Shown: positions 26,701 through 36,346 of the stretch, piece after piece
How the letters are laid out: every line of letters begins with the position of its first letter
Numbering within the stretch: position 1 is the first letter of the stretch
DNA from: Streptococcus mitis
GTDB lineage: Bacteria; Bacillota; Bacilli; Lactobacillales; Streptococcaceae
Assembly (NCBI RefSeq): GCF_005144795.1
Contig: NZ_SWFJ01000006.1
Coordinates: forward strand, 1-64,000
Direction of reading: 5' to 3'
DNA: 64,000 bases
Notes under the pieces: generated by a model
Databases searched by the model: none
What the model was told of the DNA's origin: nothing
The model's input: the letters and a program-made list of their open reading frames with translations, nothing else
Made by a program: the position numbers and the translations under genes

Positions 26701-28476
26701 TTATTTAATTGCGCGTGATTGCAAACCTTCTTCTTCCAAGAAGAGACGGAATGGTACGAGTTCTTCTGCTTCGTATTTTTCCTTGAAGGCTTTGATTGCT
26801 TCTTCTGAGTGAAGTTTTGGATCCAATTCAAGTACTTCTACTGGAAGTGGACGGTGTGGAGTGATGCGAGCATCGATAACAACAGTTTTACCTTCTTTGT
26901 TCAATTTAACAGCTTCTGCAACAACTGCATCGATATCTTCGATACGGTTTACTGTAAATCCAACAGCTCCTTGAGCTTCAGCAATTTTAGCGTAGTCAGC
27001 GTTTGTGAAGTCACAACCAAACAAGTGTTTGTTTGTGTCTTCGTATTTGTCCTTGATGAAGGCATATTTATCATTTGAGAAGACAACGTTGATAACTGGA
27101 AGGTCGTATTGAACGTTTGTGATAACGTCTGGGTAGCACATGTTAAATGCTCCATCACCCATGATGTTCCATACTTGGCGATCTGGATTGTCTTTCTTAG
27201 CAGCGATACCACCAGGAAGGGCAATACCCATTGTCGCAAAGAGTGGAGATGTGCGCCACATGTTCTTAGGTGTCATGTGAAGGTGACGAGTAGATGTTTG
27301 AGTAGTGTCACCTACGTCGATTGAGTAGATAGCGTCTTGATCAGCATGTTTGTTGATTGCATTGTAAACTTGGTACAATTGCAATTCACCCTCAGTTTTA
27401 CCTTCGAGTTTGTTCATGTAATCACGCCAGTTTTGGTTGTTCTTAACGTTTGCACGCCACCATGGAGTTGATTCAACTGGGTTTACTTTATCAAGGATAG
27501 CTTTAGCTGCTTGACCTGCGTCACCAAGGATTGAAGCGTCAAGGGCATGACGTTTACCAAGTTTGTAAGGGTCAATATCCACTTGGATGAATTTTTCAGT
27601 ATTCTTGAATGCTTCGTAAACTTCAGCAAATGGGAAGTTTGAACCAAGGAAAAGAACTGTGTCTGCTTCAAAGACCACTTCGTTGGCTGGTTTCCAACCA
27701 ACACGGTAAGCAGAACCTGTCAAACCTTCATAGTTCCATTCGAAAGCTTCAAAGTTTTTACCAGTTGTGATGATTGGTGCTTTGATTTTACGTGACAATT
27801 CAGTGATCACTTCACCAGCTTTCACACCACCGTAACCAGCGTAAATAACTGGACGTTCAGCATTGTTCAAGATTTCAACAGCTTTGTTGATTTCAACTTC
27901 GTTCAAAGCAGGAGCGATGAATGAACGTTCGTATGAACCTGAACCGTAGTATGAATTTTCGTCGATTTCTTGGAAACCGAAGTTTACTGGGATTTCAACA
28001 ACAGCTGGACCTTTTTTAGAAACTGCAGCACGGCAAGCTTCGTCAATAACTTTTGGCAATTGCTCAGCGTAAGCTACACGTTTGTTGTATACAGCGATAC
28101 CGTTGTACATTGGGTTTTGGTTCAATTCTTGGAAAGCATCCATGTTCAATTCGTTAACTGGACGTGATCCAAGGATTGCTAGGAATGGAGTGTTATCCAT
28201 AGCTGCATCGTAAACACCGTTAATCAAGTGAGTCGCACCTGGACCACCTGAACCAACTGCAACCCCGATTGAGCCGCCGAATTTAGCTTGCATAACCGCT
28301 GCAAGAGCACCTGTTTCTTCGTGGCGAACTTGCAAGAAACGGATATCTTTGTCTTCAGCCAAAGCGTCCATCAATGAGCTGAGTGTTCCTGATGGGATAC
28401 CGTAGATTGTGTCTACGCCCCATGTTTTCAATACATTAAGCATTGCTGCAGATGCAGTAATTTTCCCTTGAGTCAT
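26701..28476 (-). CDS. spxB: Pyruvate oxidase SpxB
   Basis: A 591-residue thiamin-diphosphate and FAD enzyme converting pyruvate, phosphate and O2 to acetyl phosphate, CO2 and H2O2. The N-terminal domain carries the catalytic-Glu region [10 protein letters not shown] (about residues 51-60). The central FAD domain follows, and the C-terminal domain has the ThDP/Mg motif [17 protein letters not shown] (about 437-453). Length matches pneumococcal SpxB. It is the main source of hydrogen peroxide in mitis-group streptococci and supplies extra ATP via acetate kinase. Two cre sites upstream fit known CcpA control. Confidence 0.97.
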   Translation of the reverse strand: MTQGKITASAAMLNVLKTWGVDTIYGIPSGTLSSLMDALAEDKDIRFLQVRHEETGALAAVMQAKFGGSIGVAVGSGGPGATHLINGVYDAAMDNTPFLAILGSRPVNELNMDAFQELNQNPMYNGIAVYNKRVAYAEQLPKVIDEACRAAVSKKGPAVVEIPVNFGFQEIDENSYYGSGSYERSFIAPALNEVEINKAVEILNNAERPVIYAGYGGVKAGEVITELSRKIKAPIITTGKNFEAFEWNYEGLTGSAYRVGWKPANEVVFEADTVLFLGSNFPFAEVYEAFKNTEKFIQVDIDPYKLGKRHALDASILGDAGQAAKAILDKVNPVESTPWWRANVKNNQNWRDYMNKLEGKTEGELQLYQVYNAINKHADQDAIYSIDVGDTTQTSTRHLHMTPKNMWRTSPLFATMGIALPGGIAAKKDNPDRQVWNIMGDGAFNMCYPDVITNVQYDLPVINVVFSNDKYAFIKDKYEDTNKHLFGCDFTNADYAKIAEAQGAVGFTVNRIEDIDAVVAEAVKLNKEGKTVVIDARITPHRPLPVEVLELDPKLHSEEAIKAFKEKYEAEELVPFRLFLEEEGLQSRAIK

Positions 28477-28533
28477 AATGATAACTCTCCTTCAAATATT
28501 TTTAAATTTACTAAGAAACATTCATATAAATTA

Positions 28534-28547
28534 TGAAAACGCTTTTA
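28534..28547 (-). promoter_or_regulatory. cre site (CcpA) upstream of spxB, proximal
   Basis: TGAAAACGCTTTTA matches the catabolite-responsive element pattern TGNAANCGNWNNCA with a mismatch at the end. It lies 58 nt before the spxB ATG, inside an inverted pair of TTTACTAA/TTAGTAAA octamers. Confidence 0.65.
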
Positions 28548-28637
28548 GTAAATTTATTACAATTCTAATTTACCACATTTAATTTTAGTTTACTAAGAAT
28601 CTGCTCAGAAGTTTTTATTCTCTATTACAGTACAGTT

Positions 28638-28651
28638 TGAAAACGTTTTTA
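28638..28651 (-). promoter_or_regulatory. cre site (CcpA) upstream of spxB, distal
   Basis: TGAAAACGTTTTTA, a good cre-like half-palindrome, lies 162 nt upstream of the spxB ATG and shortly after the copA stop. The position fits activation of spxB, or a role in read-through from copA. Confidence 0.6.
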
Positions 28652-28667
28652 AATTCTGTTTTATAAT

Positions 28668-28690
28668 AAAAAGCGAGTAAGCCCACTTTT
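28668..28690 (-). terminator. copA terminator (weak)
   Basis: AAAAGTG/CGCTTTT form a 7-bp stem on the minus strand overlapping the copA stop codon. A short A/T-rich tract follows. Confidence 0.45.
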
Positions 28691-30932
28691 AGTCGATTTT
28701 ACTAAAGTTTAGTAAGAGTGAACTAGTCAGAACAGATACAGAACTAAAGGCCATGGCTAGACCAGCTAGTTCTGGATTGAGGGCCAGTCCAACACCAGAA
28801 AAGACTCCTGCTGCAATCGGAATTCCGGCGACATTGTAGATAAAGGCCCAGAAAAGATTGAGCAGAATTCGATTAAAGGTTTTCTTACTCATGTCAAAAG
28901 CACGAACCACTCCTAGGAGGTTATTAGTTGTCAACACCAAATCTGCTGACTCGATGGCAATATCTGTTCCAGCTCCCATAGCAATCCCCACATCTGCTAC
29001 ACTAAGGGCAGGAGCGTCATTGATACCATCCCCAACAAAGGCTACTTTGCCAGACGCTTGTAGTTTATGGATTTCATGAGCTTTTTCCTCTGGCAAGACA
29101 CCTGCAATGACCTCTTCGATTCCGATCTGATCGGCAATGGCACGCGCCACACCAGCATTGTCTCCTGTCAGCATGACTGTTTTAAGACCTCGTTTTTTCA
29201 ACTGACTGATGGCAAGCTTAGCATTTTCCTTAGGAATATCTTGCAGAGCAAGCAAGCCTTTGATTTCATTCTCAACAGCCAAGAACACAACTGTCTTAGC
29301 TTCTTTTTCCAGTTGTTCTAGTTTTTCCTGATAAGTGCTAGAAATATCCATGCCATCCAGCATTTTAGCATTTCCAAGCAAAACTTGTTTTCCATTGATT
29401 TGCCCTGAAACACCTTTTCCGTGCAAGGCTTGGAAATTTTCCACAGTGTGAAGCTCAAGTCCAGTTTCAGTCGCTCGCTTAACAATAGCCTCAGCCAATG
29501 GGTGTTGAGAAGCTTCTTCCAAGGAAGCTGCCAATCCAAGCACTTCTACTTCGTCGCCGATGATATCTGTGACCACAGGTTTCCCTTCCGTCAAAGTTCC
29601 TGTCTTATCAAAAACAATAGTTTGGACTTTCTGGATTTCCTGTAGAACCGTTCCATTTTTGAGGAGAACTCCCATCTTGGCACTGCGACCTGTCCCCACC
29701 ATAAGGGCTGTCGGTGTTGCAAGTCCCAATGCACAAGGGCAGGCAATAATCAGAACTGCTACTCCATAGAGAAGCGAAGACACAAAGCTCGCTCCAAGCA
29801 CAACTACACTATCCCTGAGCAAGACGAACCAAACCCAAAAGGTCACAATCCCTAAAATGACAACTGCTGGAACAAAAATCCCTGAAATTTTATCCGTCAA
29901 GTCCTGAATCGGCGCACGACTTGTCTGAGCTTTCTTCACAAAATCCACAATCTGAGCCAAAACAGTCTCTGAACCAACTTTTTCTGCTCTAAAAACAAGT
30001 GTTCCACTATTATTGATGGTTGAACCAATGACGGTATCTCCAACTGTCTTGTCCACAGGCAGACTCTCACCTGTCACCATAGACTCATCAATACTAGAGA
30101 TACCTTCTACTACGACACCATCAACCGCAATCTTTTCACCGGGACGCACTCGAATCAGGTCACCTACCTTGACTTGCTCCAAAGGGACTTGAACATAGTT
30201 ATCCTCACGCAAGACTTCTGCAGTTTTAGCCTGCAAGTCAAGTAATTTCTCCACAGCTTGGGAAGTATTTTTCCGCATTTTCTCCTCAAAAACGGCTCCC
30301 ATAAGAACGAAGAAGAAGATAAATGCAGCACTTTCAAAGTAAACGGGGAGACCAGCGAAGAGGGCAACTAAGCTATAGAAATAGGCCACTAGGGTTCCCA
30401 GAGCAACCAAGGTATCCATGTTGGCATTGTGCTTTTTAAAACTAGCCCAAGCACTTTGGATATAAGGACCACCTGCTACTAGCATAATCGGTGTTGTGGC
30501 TAAAAAGGTGCCCCAACGCATGACTTGGTGACTAATTCCTCCTGTCGACATCCCAATCATGAGGATCACAAGAGGCACAGTAAAGATACTAGTAATCCAA
30601 AAACGCTGTAAAAGTGATAGAGATTTTCGAGTCTTCTCAACGACTGTATAGCTTCCCTTTTGCATCTTCATGCCACAAGAAAATTCATGTTGGCCTAATT
30701 CTTGAGGTGTAAAACGAATGACTTTCTCCTCGTCTACGCCGATTGGTTCCAAGATGCCTTCTTCTTCAAACAGAATTTCCTTATAACAGTTTGAAGGTGT
30801 CACACGGTGAAAGGTGATCTCAGCAGGAACTCCTTTTTGCAGTTGAATGTGGGCTGGATGGTAGCCTTTGTCTGCCGTGATACGGATTTTTTGAACACCA
30901 TTTTCAAGACTTGCTTTTACAATTTCAGTCAT
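28689..30932 (-). CDS. copA: Copper-exporting P1B-type ATPase CopA with N-terminal cupredoxin-like domain
   Basis: A 747-residue copper efflux pump. Residues 1-100 form a cupredoxin-like domain ending in the metal-ligand cluster CGMKMQKG (about 86-93), replacing the CxxC heavy-metal domain found in most CopA proteins. Membrane helices start near 108. The actuator motif is GES ([11 protein letters not shown], about 288), the transport motif ACPCALG is near 400, the phosphorylation motif DKTGTLTEG near 441, and the hinge [11 protein letters not shown] near 640. It exports Cu(I) received from CupA. The start is 9 nt after cupA. Confidence 0.95.
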   Translation of the reverse strand: MTEIVKASLENGVQKIRITADKGYHPAHIQLQKGVPAEITFHRVTPSNCYKEILFEEEGILEPIGVDEEKVIRFTPQELGQHEFSCGMKMQKGSYTVVEKTRKSLSLLQRFWITSIFTVPLVILMIGMSTGGISHQVMRWGTFLATTPIMLVAGGPYIQSAWASFKKHNANMDTLVALGTLVAYFYSLVALFAGLPVYFESAAFIFFFVLMGAVFEEKMRKNTSQAVEKLLDLQAKTAEVLREDNYVQVPLEQVKVGDLIRVRPGEKIAVDGVVVEGISSIDESMVTGESLPVDKTVGDTVIGSTINNSGTLVFRAEKVGSETVLAQIVDFVKKAQTSRAPIQDLTDKISGIFVPAVVILGIVTFWVWFVLLRDSVVVLGASFVSSLLYGVAVLIIACPCALGLATPTALMVGTGRSAKMGVLLKNGTVLQEIQKVQTIVFDKTGTLTEGKPVVTDIIGDEVEVLGLAASLEEASQHPLAEAIVKRATETGLELHTVENFQALHGKGVSGQINGKQVLLGNAKMLDGMDISSTYQEKLEQLEKEAKTVVFLAVENEIKGLLALQDIPKENAKLAISQLKKRGLKTVMLTGDNAGVARAIADQIGIEEVIAGVLPEEKAHEIHKLQASGKVAFVGDGINDAPALSVADVGIAMGAGTDIAIESADLVLTTNNLLGVVRAFDMSKKTFNRILLNLFWAFIYNVAGIPIAAGVFSGVGLALNPELAGLAMAFSSVSVLTSSLLLNFSKID

Positions 30933-30941
30933 ATCATTCTC

Positions 30942-31313
30942 CTATTCTACAATCATCTTGCCGTGCATCATATTCATGCCACAAGAGAAACCATACTCTC
31001 CAGCCTGCTCAGGCGTGATTTCCACTACATACTCTTCACCCATTGGCAGGTCCGCATGTACACCAAAATCTGGAAAAACAATTTGGTCCAGACAGGGTGA
31101 AGGATCCTTACGGTCAAAGACAATGCGGGCTGGCACTGATTTCTTGAGGATAATCAACTCAGGCGTATAGCCCCCCATGACTTCCACTCGAATCTCTTGG
31201 TAGCCGTTTTTTTGCTGGGCTTTTTGTCCAGATTTTTCAGGCTTTTTGAAAAACCAAAACAAGATAAACGCGATAAGGGCAATACAAACAATGGTTACAA
31301 TACTATTTAACAT
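30942..31313 (-). CDS. cupA: Membrane-anchored copper chaperone CupA
   Basis: A 123-residue protein with one N-terminal membrane helix (about residues 3-20), a short basic linker, and a cupredoxin domain. Copper-site residues are visible in PSPCLDQIVF (Cys near 74) and CGMNMMHGKM (Cys and Met cluster near 110-119). It buffers Cu(I) and hands it to CopA in S. pneumoniae. It lies between copY and copA, with the AGGAGA ribosome site 6 nt ahead of the ATG. Confidence 0.93.
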   Translation of the reverse strand: MLNSIVTIVCIALIAFILFWFFKKPEKSGQKAQQKNGYQEIRVEVMGGYTPELIILKKSVPARIVFDRKDPSPCLDQIVFPDFGVHADLPMGEEYVVEITPEQAGEYGFSCGMNMMHGKMIVE

Positions 31314-31323
31314 GACGTCTCCT

Positions 31324-31719
31324 TTACATACAATTACATCTTACTTCTGTTACAGCACTTGATTTCTTCTTAGAAATCACAGCTTCTAAGTCTTCCAAGT
31401 CAGCCAGAGTAAAATCACATTCAGCAATCAAATCAGCTAACAAGTTCTTAATCCTACGAGAACAAACCTTGTCCTTGATATCTTGGACAAGTAAATCCCG
31501 ACTTTGGTCTAAAGTTAAAAGAGCTGAATAGACAAAGGACTTGCCTTCTTTTTTCCGAGTCAAGCACTCTTTCTCAACCAAACGAGCCAAAAGAGTTTGA
31601 ATGGTCGACTTGGACCAGTCGAACCGCTCCGCCAGAACCCTGATCAAATCCGTACTTGTCTGCTCTCCTTGCATCCAAATAATCTTCATGACCTGCCATT
31701 CTGCATCTGAAATCTGCAT
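31324..31719 (-). CDS. copY: Copper-responsive repressor CopY
   Basis: A 131-residue MecI/BlaI-type winged-helix repressor. The DNA-binding helix lies at about residues 36-58 (WSKSTIQTLLARLVEKECLTR). The C terminus ends RCNCM. E. hirae-type CopY has CxCxxxxCxC here, so only the first CxC is present and the protein ends right after it. The second of two adjacent ATGs (31719) is chosen because it lies 7 nt after AGGAGG; 31722 is the alternative. It represses its own operon until Cu(I) displaces Zn(II), as known for the family. Confidence 0.92.
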   Translation of the reverse strand: MQISDAEWQVMKIIWMQGEQTSTDLIRVLAERFDWSKSTIQTLLARLVEKECLTRKKEGKSFVYSALLTLDQSRDLLVQDIKDKVCSRRIKNLLADLIAECDFTLADLEDLEAVISKKKSSAVTEVRCNCM

Positions 31720-31733
31720 CATCACACCTCCTA

Positions 31734-31789
31734 AATCTACATTTGTCAATTACAATTATCAGTATACTCTCAAAATCTACATTTGTCAA
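31734..31789 (-). promoter_or_regulatory. cop promoter with two CopY operators
   Basis: Identical 16-bp boxes (TTGACAAATGTAGATT on the minus strand) lie at 31734-31749 and 31774-31789, each holding the cop-box core ACAAATGTA. The upstream box supplies the -35 TTGACA (31784-31789), with -10 TATACT (31761-31766) at 17-bp spacing. The second box lies between the -10 and copY. Confidence 0.92.
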
Positions 31790-31883
31790 CTATGAAATTA
31801 ATCTTTTCTTTGAAAATTTGAATTTTAACCATTTGATAAAGGATTTTCAGTCAAATCTTACTATATAAACTATAAAAATATGC

Positions 31884-31889
31884 TATACT
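31884..31889 (+). promoter_or_regulatory. thiD promoter -10
   Basis: An extended -10, TGC-TATACT, lies 19 nt upstream of the TPP riboswitch P1 helix on the plus strand. The -35 is poor. Confidence 0.55.
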
Positions 31890-31907
31890 AAAGAAAAAAG
31901 AAAACAA

Positions 31908-31988
31908 CCACTAGGGGTGCGTAAAGCTGAGATTAACAACTGTTAGACCCTTTGACTCAATCTAGGTAATGCTAGCTGATGGAAGTGG
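31908..31988 (+). promoter_or_regulatory. TPP riboswitch upstream of thiD
   Basis: The conserved THI elements are all present: CTAGGGGTGC (31911-31920), GCTGAGA (31926-31932), ACCCTTTGA (31957-31965) and GGTAATGCTAGC (31964-31976), closed by a P1 helix CCACT (31908-31912) with AGTGG (31984-31988). No U-tract terminator follows before thiD. CAACCA at 31905-31910 could pair with TGGTTG at 32067-32072 next to the ribosome site, so translational control is likely. Confidence 0.93.
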
Positions 31989-32083
31989 AAATGATAATGG
32001 GGACTAGCAGTCTTCTATTGCCTTCCTGAAACGGACTAGCTTGTTCTTAAGAATACAAACTTCAGTTGGTTGGGAGGTTTTAG

Positions 32084-32875
32084 ATGACTTATTTACCCGT
32101 TGCTTTGACCATTGCAGGGACTGACCCTAGTGGTGGTGCTGGCATTATGGCTGATTTAAAGTCGTTCCAAGCTAGAGATGTCTATGGAATGGCCGTTGTG
32201 ACCAGTCTTGTCGCTCAAAATACCAGAGGCGTTCAATTAATCGAGCACGTTTCTCCTCAAATGTTGAAAGCCCAATTGGAGAGTGTCTTTTCGGATATCA
32301 AGCCTCAGGCTGTAAAAACTGGGATGTTGGCAACTACCGAAATTATGGAAATCATCCAACCCTATCTTAAAAAGTTGGACTGTCCCTATGTTCTTGACCC
32401 TGTTATGGTCGCAACAAGCGGTGACACCCTGATTGATACCAGTGCCAGAACTTACCTAAAAACAAACCTACTTCCCCTTGCAACCATTATCACTCCGAAT
32501 CTTCCTGAGGCAGAAGAGATTGTTGGTTTTTCAATCCATGATCCTGAAGACATGCAGCGTGCCGGTCGCCTGATTTTAAAAGAATTTGGTCCTCAATCTG
32601 TAGTCATTAAAGGTGGCCATCTCGAAGGTGGTGCCAAGGATTTCCTCTTTACCAAGGATGAACAATTTGTCTGGGAAAGCCCACGAATTCAAACCTGTCA
32701 CACTCATGGTACTGGATGTACCTTTGCTGCAGTGATTACTGCTGAACTAGCCAAGGGCAAAAGTCTTTACCATGCAGTTGATAAGGCCAAGGCCTTTATC
32801 ACGAAAGCCATCCAAGACGCCCCTCAACTCGGTCATGGTTCTGGCCCAGTTAACCATACAAGCTTTAAAGATTAA
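32084..32875 (+). CDS. thiD: Hydroxymethylpyrimidine/phosphomethylpyrimidine kinase ThiD
   Basis: A 263-residue ribokinase-fold enzyme that phosphorylates HMP to HMP-P and HMP-PP for thiamin synthesis. The N-terminal motif GTDPSGGAGIMADLKSF (about residues 12-28) and the C-terminal anion-hole motif THGTGCTFAAVI (about 209-220) are typical of ThiD. GGGAGG lies 7 nt before the ATG. The gene stands alone behind a TPP riboswitch, opposite in direction to the main thiamin operon, with a strong terminator after it. Confidence 0.95.
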   Translation: MTYLPVALTIAGTDPSGGAGIMADLKSFQARDVYGMAVVTSLVAQNTRGVQLIEHVSPQMLKAQLESVFSDIKPQAVKTGMLATTEIMEIIQPYLKKLDCPYVLDPVMVATSGDTLIDTSARTYLKTNLLPLATIITPNLPEAEEIVGFSIHDPEDMQRAGRLILKEFGPQSVVIKGGHLEGGAKDFLFTKDEQFVWESPRIQTCHTHGTGCTFAAVITAELAKGKSLYHAVDKAKAFITKAIQDAPQLGHGSGPVNHTSFKD

Positions 32876-32876
32876 A

Positions 32877-32918
32877 AAAACTCTCTAGTTCCTACTTTAA
32901 GGGAATTAGAGAGTTTTT
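32877..32918 (+). terminator. thiD terminator
   Basis: A 15-bp arm pair with one mismatch (AAACTCTCTAGTTCC with GGAATTAGAGAGTTT) around an 8-10-nt loop, ending in a T5 run. Confidence 0.85.
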
Positions 32919-33031
32919 ATACTCTTCGAAAATCTCTTCAAACGACGTCAGCTTTATCTGCAACCTCAAAGCTGTGCTTTGAGCAACCTGCGACTAGCTT
33001 CCTAGTTTGCTCTTTGATTTTCATTGAGTAT
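32919..33031. repeat. BOX-family repeat (copy 1)
   Basis: The 113-bp element begins TATACTCTTCGAAAATCTCT and ends in TTGATTTTCATTGAGTAT, the known ends of pneumococcal BOX elements (boxC and boxA modules). It carries a CCTCAAAG...CTTTGAG internal hairpin. Its two ends are themselves inverted relatives (ATACTC/GAGTAT), so it folds as a unit. It sits between the convergent thiD and thiE ends. Confidence 0.85.
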
Positions 33032-33034
33032 TAA

Positions 33035-33667
33035 TTAGAAAATAATGCCATCCAACTTTGTCAAAAAGGCTTGCGTTTTTGTCTCTATATCTTCTGCCTG
33101 CATCAAATCACGCACTACAGCTACACCAGCTATGCCAGTGTCAACAAGCTGGTCAATATTCTCTGACGTCAAGCCTCCAATAGCAACTACTGGAATGGCG
33201 ACCCTTTGGCAAATTGTCCTCAAGGTTGAAATCAGGGTGATAGGCGCATTTTCCTTGGTCGTAGTCGGGAAAATGGCTCCTGTCCCCAAGTAATCCGCAC
33301 CTCCTTCTTCTGCCTCGAGGGCTCTTTTTACAGTTTTAGCTGTGACACCGAGGATTTTGTCAGGGCCCAAGACTTTGCGGGCAACCGAAACTGGTAGTTC
33401 ATCGTCTCCGATATGCAGACCAGCAGCATCAACTGCGAGACAGACATCCAAGCGATCATCGATTATCAAGGGTACCTGATAGGCATCTGTTATTTCCTTG
33501 ACTTGTTTGGCTAGTTGATAGTATTGATTGGTTGTGAGATTTTTTTCTCGTAATTGGACTATGGTAACACCTGAACGGCAAGCCGTCTCAATCTTTTCAA
33601 GAAAACTTTCCAAGGAATCTTGGTAGCGATTGGTTACCAGATACAGTCTAAGTGCTTCTCTATTCAT
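33035..33667 (-). CDS. thiE: Thiamin-phosphate synthase ThiE (copy 1)
   Basis: A 210-residue TIM-barrel enzyme joining HMP-PP and hydroxyethylthiazole phosphate to thiamin phosphate. Diagnostic segments are [10 protein letters not shown] (about residues 37-46), the Mg/diphosphate-binding [21 protein letters not shown] (about 70-90) and [11 protein letters not shown] near 131. The start at 33667 lies 6 nt after AAGGAG; an ATG two codons earlier touches the ribosome site. It overlaps thiM by 8 bp and is the last gene of the ykoE-to-thiE operon. Confidence 0.93.
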   Translation of the reverse strand: MNREALRLYLVTNRYQDSLESFLEKIETACRSGVTIVQLREKNLTTNQYYQLAKQVKEITDAYQVPLIIDDRLDVCLAVDAAGLHIGDDELPVSVARKVLGPDKILGVTAKTVKRALEAEEGGADYLGTGAIFPTTTKENAPITLISTLRTICQRVAIPVVAIGGLTSENIDQLVDTGIAGVAVVRDLMQAEDIETKTQAFLTKLDGIIF

Positions 33668-34463
33668 AAACATCTCCTTTTATGGCTTCTAGCCAATTTT
33701 CATCTCTTTTGAGGAGCGAAAGCTGATTGAGTACTTGGTAACGAAAATCTTCCAATCCCATCCCTTGAACAACTATTCTCTCAGCAGAGATATTGAGATA
33801 AGAGACTGCTAAGCAGGAAGCTTCAAATCCAGTCTTTCCTTGGCTGAGAAAAACAGCTGTTAAAGCTCCAACCAAGTCTCCTGTCCCTGTTATCCAGTCT
33901 AATTCTGCACAGCCATTTCCCAGTACAGCGACCTGATTCTTCGAAACGATGAGGTCCTTGGGGCCAGTAACTAAGAATGACATACCAGGATAAAGCTGAC
34001 ACCAGTCTTTCAAGACTTGAAGTAAATCCTCAGTTTCTTGGTCTTTAGCACTCGCATCGACCCCAACGCCGTGGTATTTTAAGCCAACAAGACTTCGGAT
34101 TTCCGACATGTTTCCTTTAAGGACCGTAGGTCTATAGTCTAAAAGGTCTTTAACTAAGCTCTTACGAATGGATGAAGCTGTTACGCCAACCGCATCTACT
34201 ACCATTGGAAGACAAACTTGATCTGCATAAGAAGCTGCCATACGGATTGCTTTTTCCTTCTCAGCTGACAAATGCCCCAAATTGATGAAGAGTGCCTGGC
34301 TTTGCTTAGTAAAATCAAGAACCTCACGGGGATCATCTGCCATAACTGGTTTACATCCCAGAGCCAAAATCCCATTTGCTAGCATCTCACAAGAAATCTC
34401 ATTGGTAATACAGTGAATGAGGGAAGTCGTTGCCAGAGGAAAAGGATTTGTAAATGCCTGCAT
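33660..34463 (-). CDS. thiM: Hydroxyethylthiazole kinase ThiM (copy 1)
   Basis: A 267-residue ribokinase-fold enzyme phosphorylating salvaged hydroxyethylthiazole. Recognisable parts are [20 protein letters not shown] near the N terminus, [15 protein letters not shown] (about 93-107), VLKGNMSEI (about 128) and the anion-hole motif TGTGDLVGA near 193. Most ThiM proteins, including the second copy in this window, have Cys in place of that Asp (GTGCLLGA). It overlaps both neighbours, thiW upstream by 1 bp and thiE downstream by 8 bp. Confidence 0.93.
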   Translation of the reverse strand: MQAFTNPFPLATTSLIHCITNEISCEMLANGILALGCKPVMADDPREVLDFTKQSQALFINLGHLSAEKEKAIRMAASYADQVCLPMVVDAVGVTASSIRKSLVKDLLDYRPTVLKGNMSEIRSLVGLKYHGVGVDASAKDQETEDLLQVLKDWCQLYPGMSFLVTGPKDLIVSKNQVAVLGNGCAELDWITGTGDLVGALTAVFLSQGKTGFEASCLAVSYLNISAERIVVQGMGLEDFRYQVLNQLSLLKRDENWLEAIKGDVYE

Positions 34464-34987
34464 CAGTCTATCCTTTCATCAAAGAAATATCCCTGAACTT
34501 TTTTAAAGAATTCCTGCTTGATTAAAAATCGAAAGGCAATAAAGGAAATCGCTGTACCAATCAAGGTTGCACCGAAAAATCGAGGAGTGTAGATAAACCA
34601 ACTAAGCTTAGCGGCCGATCCTGTAAAGAGTACCATAACAGGATAGGAAACAATAGAACCAATAATACCTGTTCCCAAAATTTCTCCCAAAGCAGAAAAG
34701 TAAAATTTTCTACCATACTTATAAAAGAGACCTGCTAGAAGGGCTCCAAAAGTCGCTCCTGTGAGAGCTAAAGGCGGAATCCCTTGAGTCGTCATACGGA
34801 TAAAGGCTGTCACTGTAGCCATAGCCAAGGCATAAACAGGTCCCATCATGATTCCAGCTAGAATATTGACTACACTGGACATCGGTGCCATTCCCTCAAT
34901 CCGAAAGATAGGCGTAAGGACTACATCAAGGGCAATCATCATGGATAAAATGGTTAATTTGTGAACTTGTAATTGGTGCTTTCTCAT
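34463..34987 (-). CDS. thiW: ThiW, ECF transporter S component (thiazole precursor)
   Basis: A 174-residue membrane protein with five to six helices, starting with the short basic [10 protein letters not shown] leader. The segment [25 protein letters not shown] matches ThiW proteins, the substrate-binding subunit for a thiazole precursor of thiamin. It lacks its own ATPase, so it probably uses the YkoC/YkoD energising module of the same operon or the cell's general ECF module. It overlaps thiM by 1 bp and follows tenA by 4 nt. Confidence 0.9.
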   Translation of the reverse strand: MRKHQLQVHKLTILSMMIALDVVLTPIFRIEGMAPMSSVVNILAGIMMGPVYALAMATVTAFIRMTTQGIPPLALTGATFGALLAGLFYKYGRKFYFSALGEILGTGIIGSIVSYPVMVLFTGSAAKLSWFIYTPRFFGATLIGTAISFIAFRFLIKQEFFKKVQGYFFDERID

Positions 34988-34991
34988 GTTT

Positions 34992-35684
34992 CTATTCTTC
35001 TCCTGTTTCTAAAGACTGTAAATCGCTCTTCCATGTCTGGTGTTGGTAGGCCATTTCCCAAAACTTAGCTTCCATATGAACACTGATGTGGAAGGCATCT
35101 AGCATTTTTTTCTTGTCTGTCTCGTCACTTTCTCGATAGAGTTGATTGACCAGAGCCTCTTCCTCTCTGATCTGCTGCTCCAATTCATCCGTAATATACG
35201 TTTCAATCCATTGTTGATAGAGAGGATTTGGTGATGGTTTAAGATTAAGTGATTTGCCTATATCATGATATAGCCAAGGACAAGGCAGCAAGCTTGCAAA
35301 GGCAATACCCAAGTTTGGCTCTGCAAATTGCCGATAAATGTGAGAGATATAATGATAGCAGGTTGGAGCGATTGGATGCTCATCCATTTCCTGATCGCTG
35401 ATTTCCAATTCCTTGAAAAATTGTTGGCGGATAAATAACTCACCTTCCACTAGACTCTGAGCATTTTGTTTCAAGAGTCTTTTCATCTCTTGATTTGAAG
35501 TCTTATCAGCCAAGAGGTGATAGGCTTCTGAGAAGGCCTTCAAATAGTAGGCATCCTGAATCAAGTAATAGCGAAAGATGGACAGGTCTAAATTTCCCTC
35601 TTGCAACTGTAAAACAAAGGGGTGATGAAAGGAAGTCTGCCAAGCTTCCTTGGATAATTCCATCGCAATATCTGTAAATTCCAT
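34992..35684 (-). CDS. tenA: TenA family protein (aminopyrimidine aminohydrolase, TenA_C type)
   Basis: A 230-residue all-helical protein of the TenA/heme-oxygenase fold. It keeps the catalytic-cysteine segment SLLPCPWLYHDIG (about residues 137-149) and the C-terminal Glu-rich motif EAKFWEMAY, so it fits the TenA_C class that hydrolyses aminopyrimidine to HMP in thiamin salvage. The start at 35684 has AAGGAG 8 nt upstream; the longer in-frame extension overlaps ykoC. It lies 10 nt after ykoC. Confidence 0.92.
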   Translation of the reverse strand: MEFTDIAMELSKEAWQTSFHHPFVLQLQEGNLDLSIFRYYLIQDAYYLKAFSEAYHLLADKTSNQEMKRLLKQNAQSLVEGELFIRQQFFKELEISDQEMDEHPIAPTCYHYISHIYRQFAEPNLGIAFASLLPCPWLYHDIGKSLNLKPSPNPLYQQWIETYITDELEQQIREEEALVNQLYRESDETDKKKMLDAFHISVHMEAKFWEMAYQHQTWKSDLQSLETGEE

Positions 35685-35694
35685 AATAACTCCT

Positions 35695-36345
35695 TTATAA
35701 AAATAGACTGGTTTGAAGCAATAAAAAGAAAAGCAGGTAGATGAATAGTGTCCTTTGAGGAATATAAAAAGTCCGATAGCGATTCTCCGCCTGTGCATGT
35801 TCGTCATATCCATGCGCCGATAGGGCTCTCAGGTAAAGATGGCGCCACCTAAAGACTGTCATCAGAACCTTGCTGTAAATCAAGGGCGACCAAAAATGTA
35901 GTTCTTGACCGCGTAATAAGCAAGCTTCCTTGAGGGACTTGATTTCTTGCTGGATAAGGGGGAAGGAATTGAATACCACAATCAAGGCATAGGCCCAAGA
36001 GCGTGATAACCCCTTTTGAGCCAAGTACAAGAGAAGCTCTTTTAGGGAAATAGAGGAAACAAAGACAAGACCAATACAAACGGTCACAAAGGCCCTCGTT
36101 CCAAGCATGACTGCCTGCGAAGCATCCCCATGTAACTGAACTGCCCAGTAGTTGGCCAAGGATGGCAAAATGGCGAGCAGAATCATCCAAGCCAATACTT
36201 TAAATCGCCGGTAATAGAGCATAAAGAGAATGCAAAATGCGACTACCGAGAGATTAAGAGCAATCGAAGGAATGAAAGATGTTTCCAAGGATAAAATCAG
36301 CAAGAAGAGACTGATAATCGGTGTCTGGGTTGCTACTTTGACCAT
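35695..36345 (-). CDS. ykoC: ECF transporter T component (YkoC/EcfT-like)
   Basis: A 216-residue membrane protein with four to five helices and the T-component coupling motifs: SLKEACLLRG (about residues 143-152, the A-R-G type box) and the second near ALSAHGYDEHA. It links the S components YkoE and ThiW to the YkoD ATPase. It follows ykoD with a 1-nt gap. Substrate (HMP or thiamin) is inferred from the operon and riboswitch. Confidence 0.88.
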   Translation of the reverse strand: MVKVATQTPIISLFLLILSLETSFIPSIALNLSVVAFCILFMLYYRRFKVLAWMILLAILPSLANYWAVQLHGDASQAVMLGTRAFVTVCIGLVFVSSISLKELLLYLAQKGLSRSWAYALIVVFNSFPLIQQEIKSLKEACLLRGQELHFWSPLIYSKVLMTVFRWRHLYLRALSAHGYDEHAQAENRYRTFYIPQRTLFIYLLFFLLLQTSLFL

Positions 36346-36346
36346 A

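Noticed and set aside
31989..32083. Intrinsic terminator in the thiD riboswitch expression platform
   Set aside because: No stem followed by a U-tract could be found between the aptamer and thiD, so translational control was preferred.
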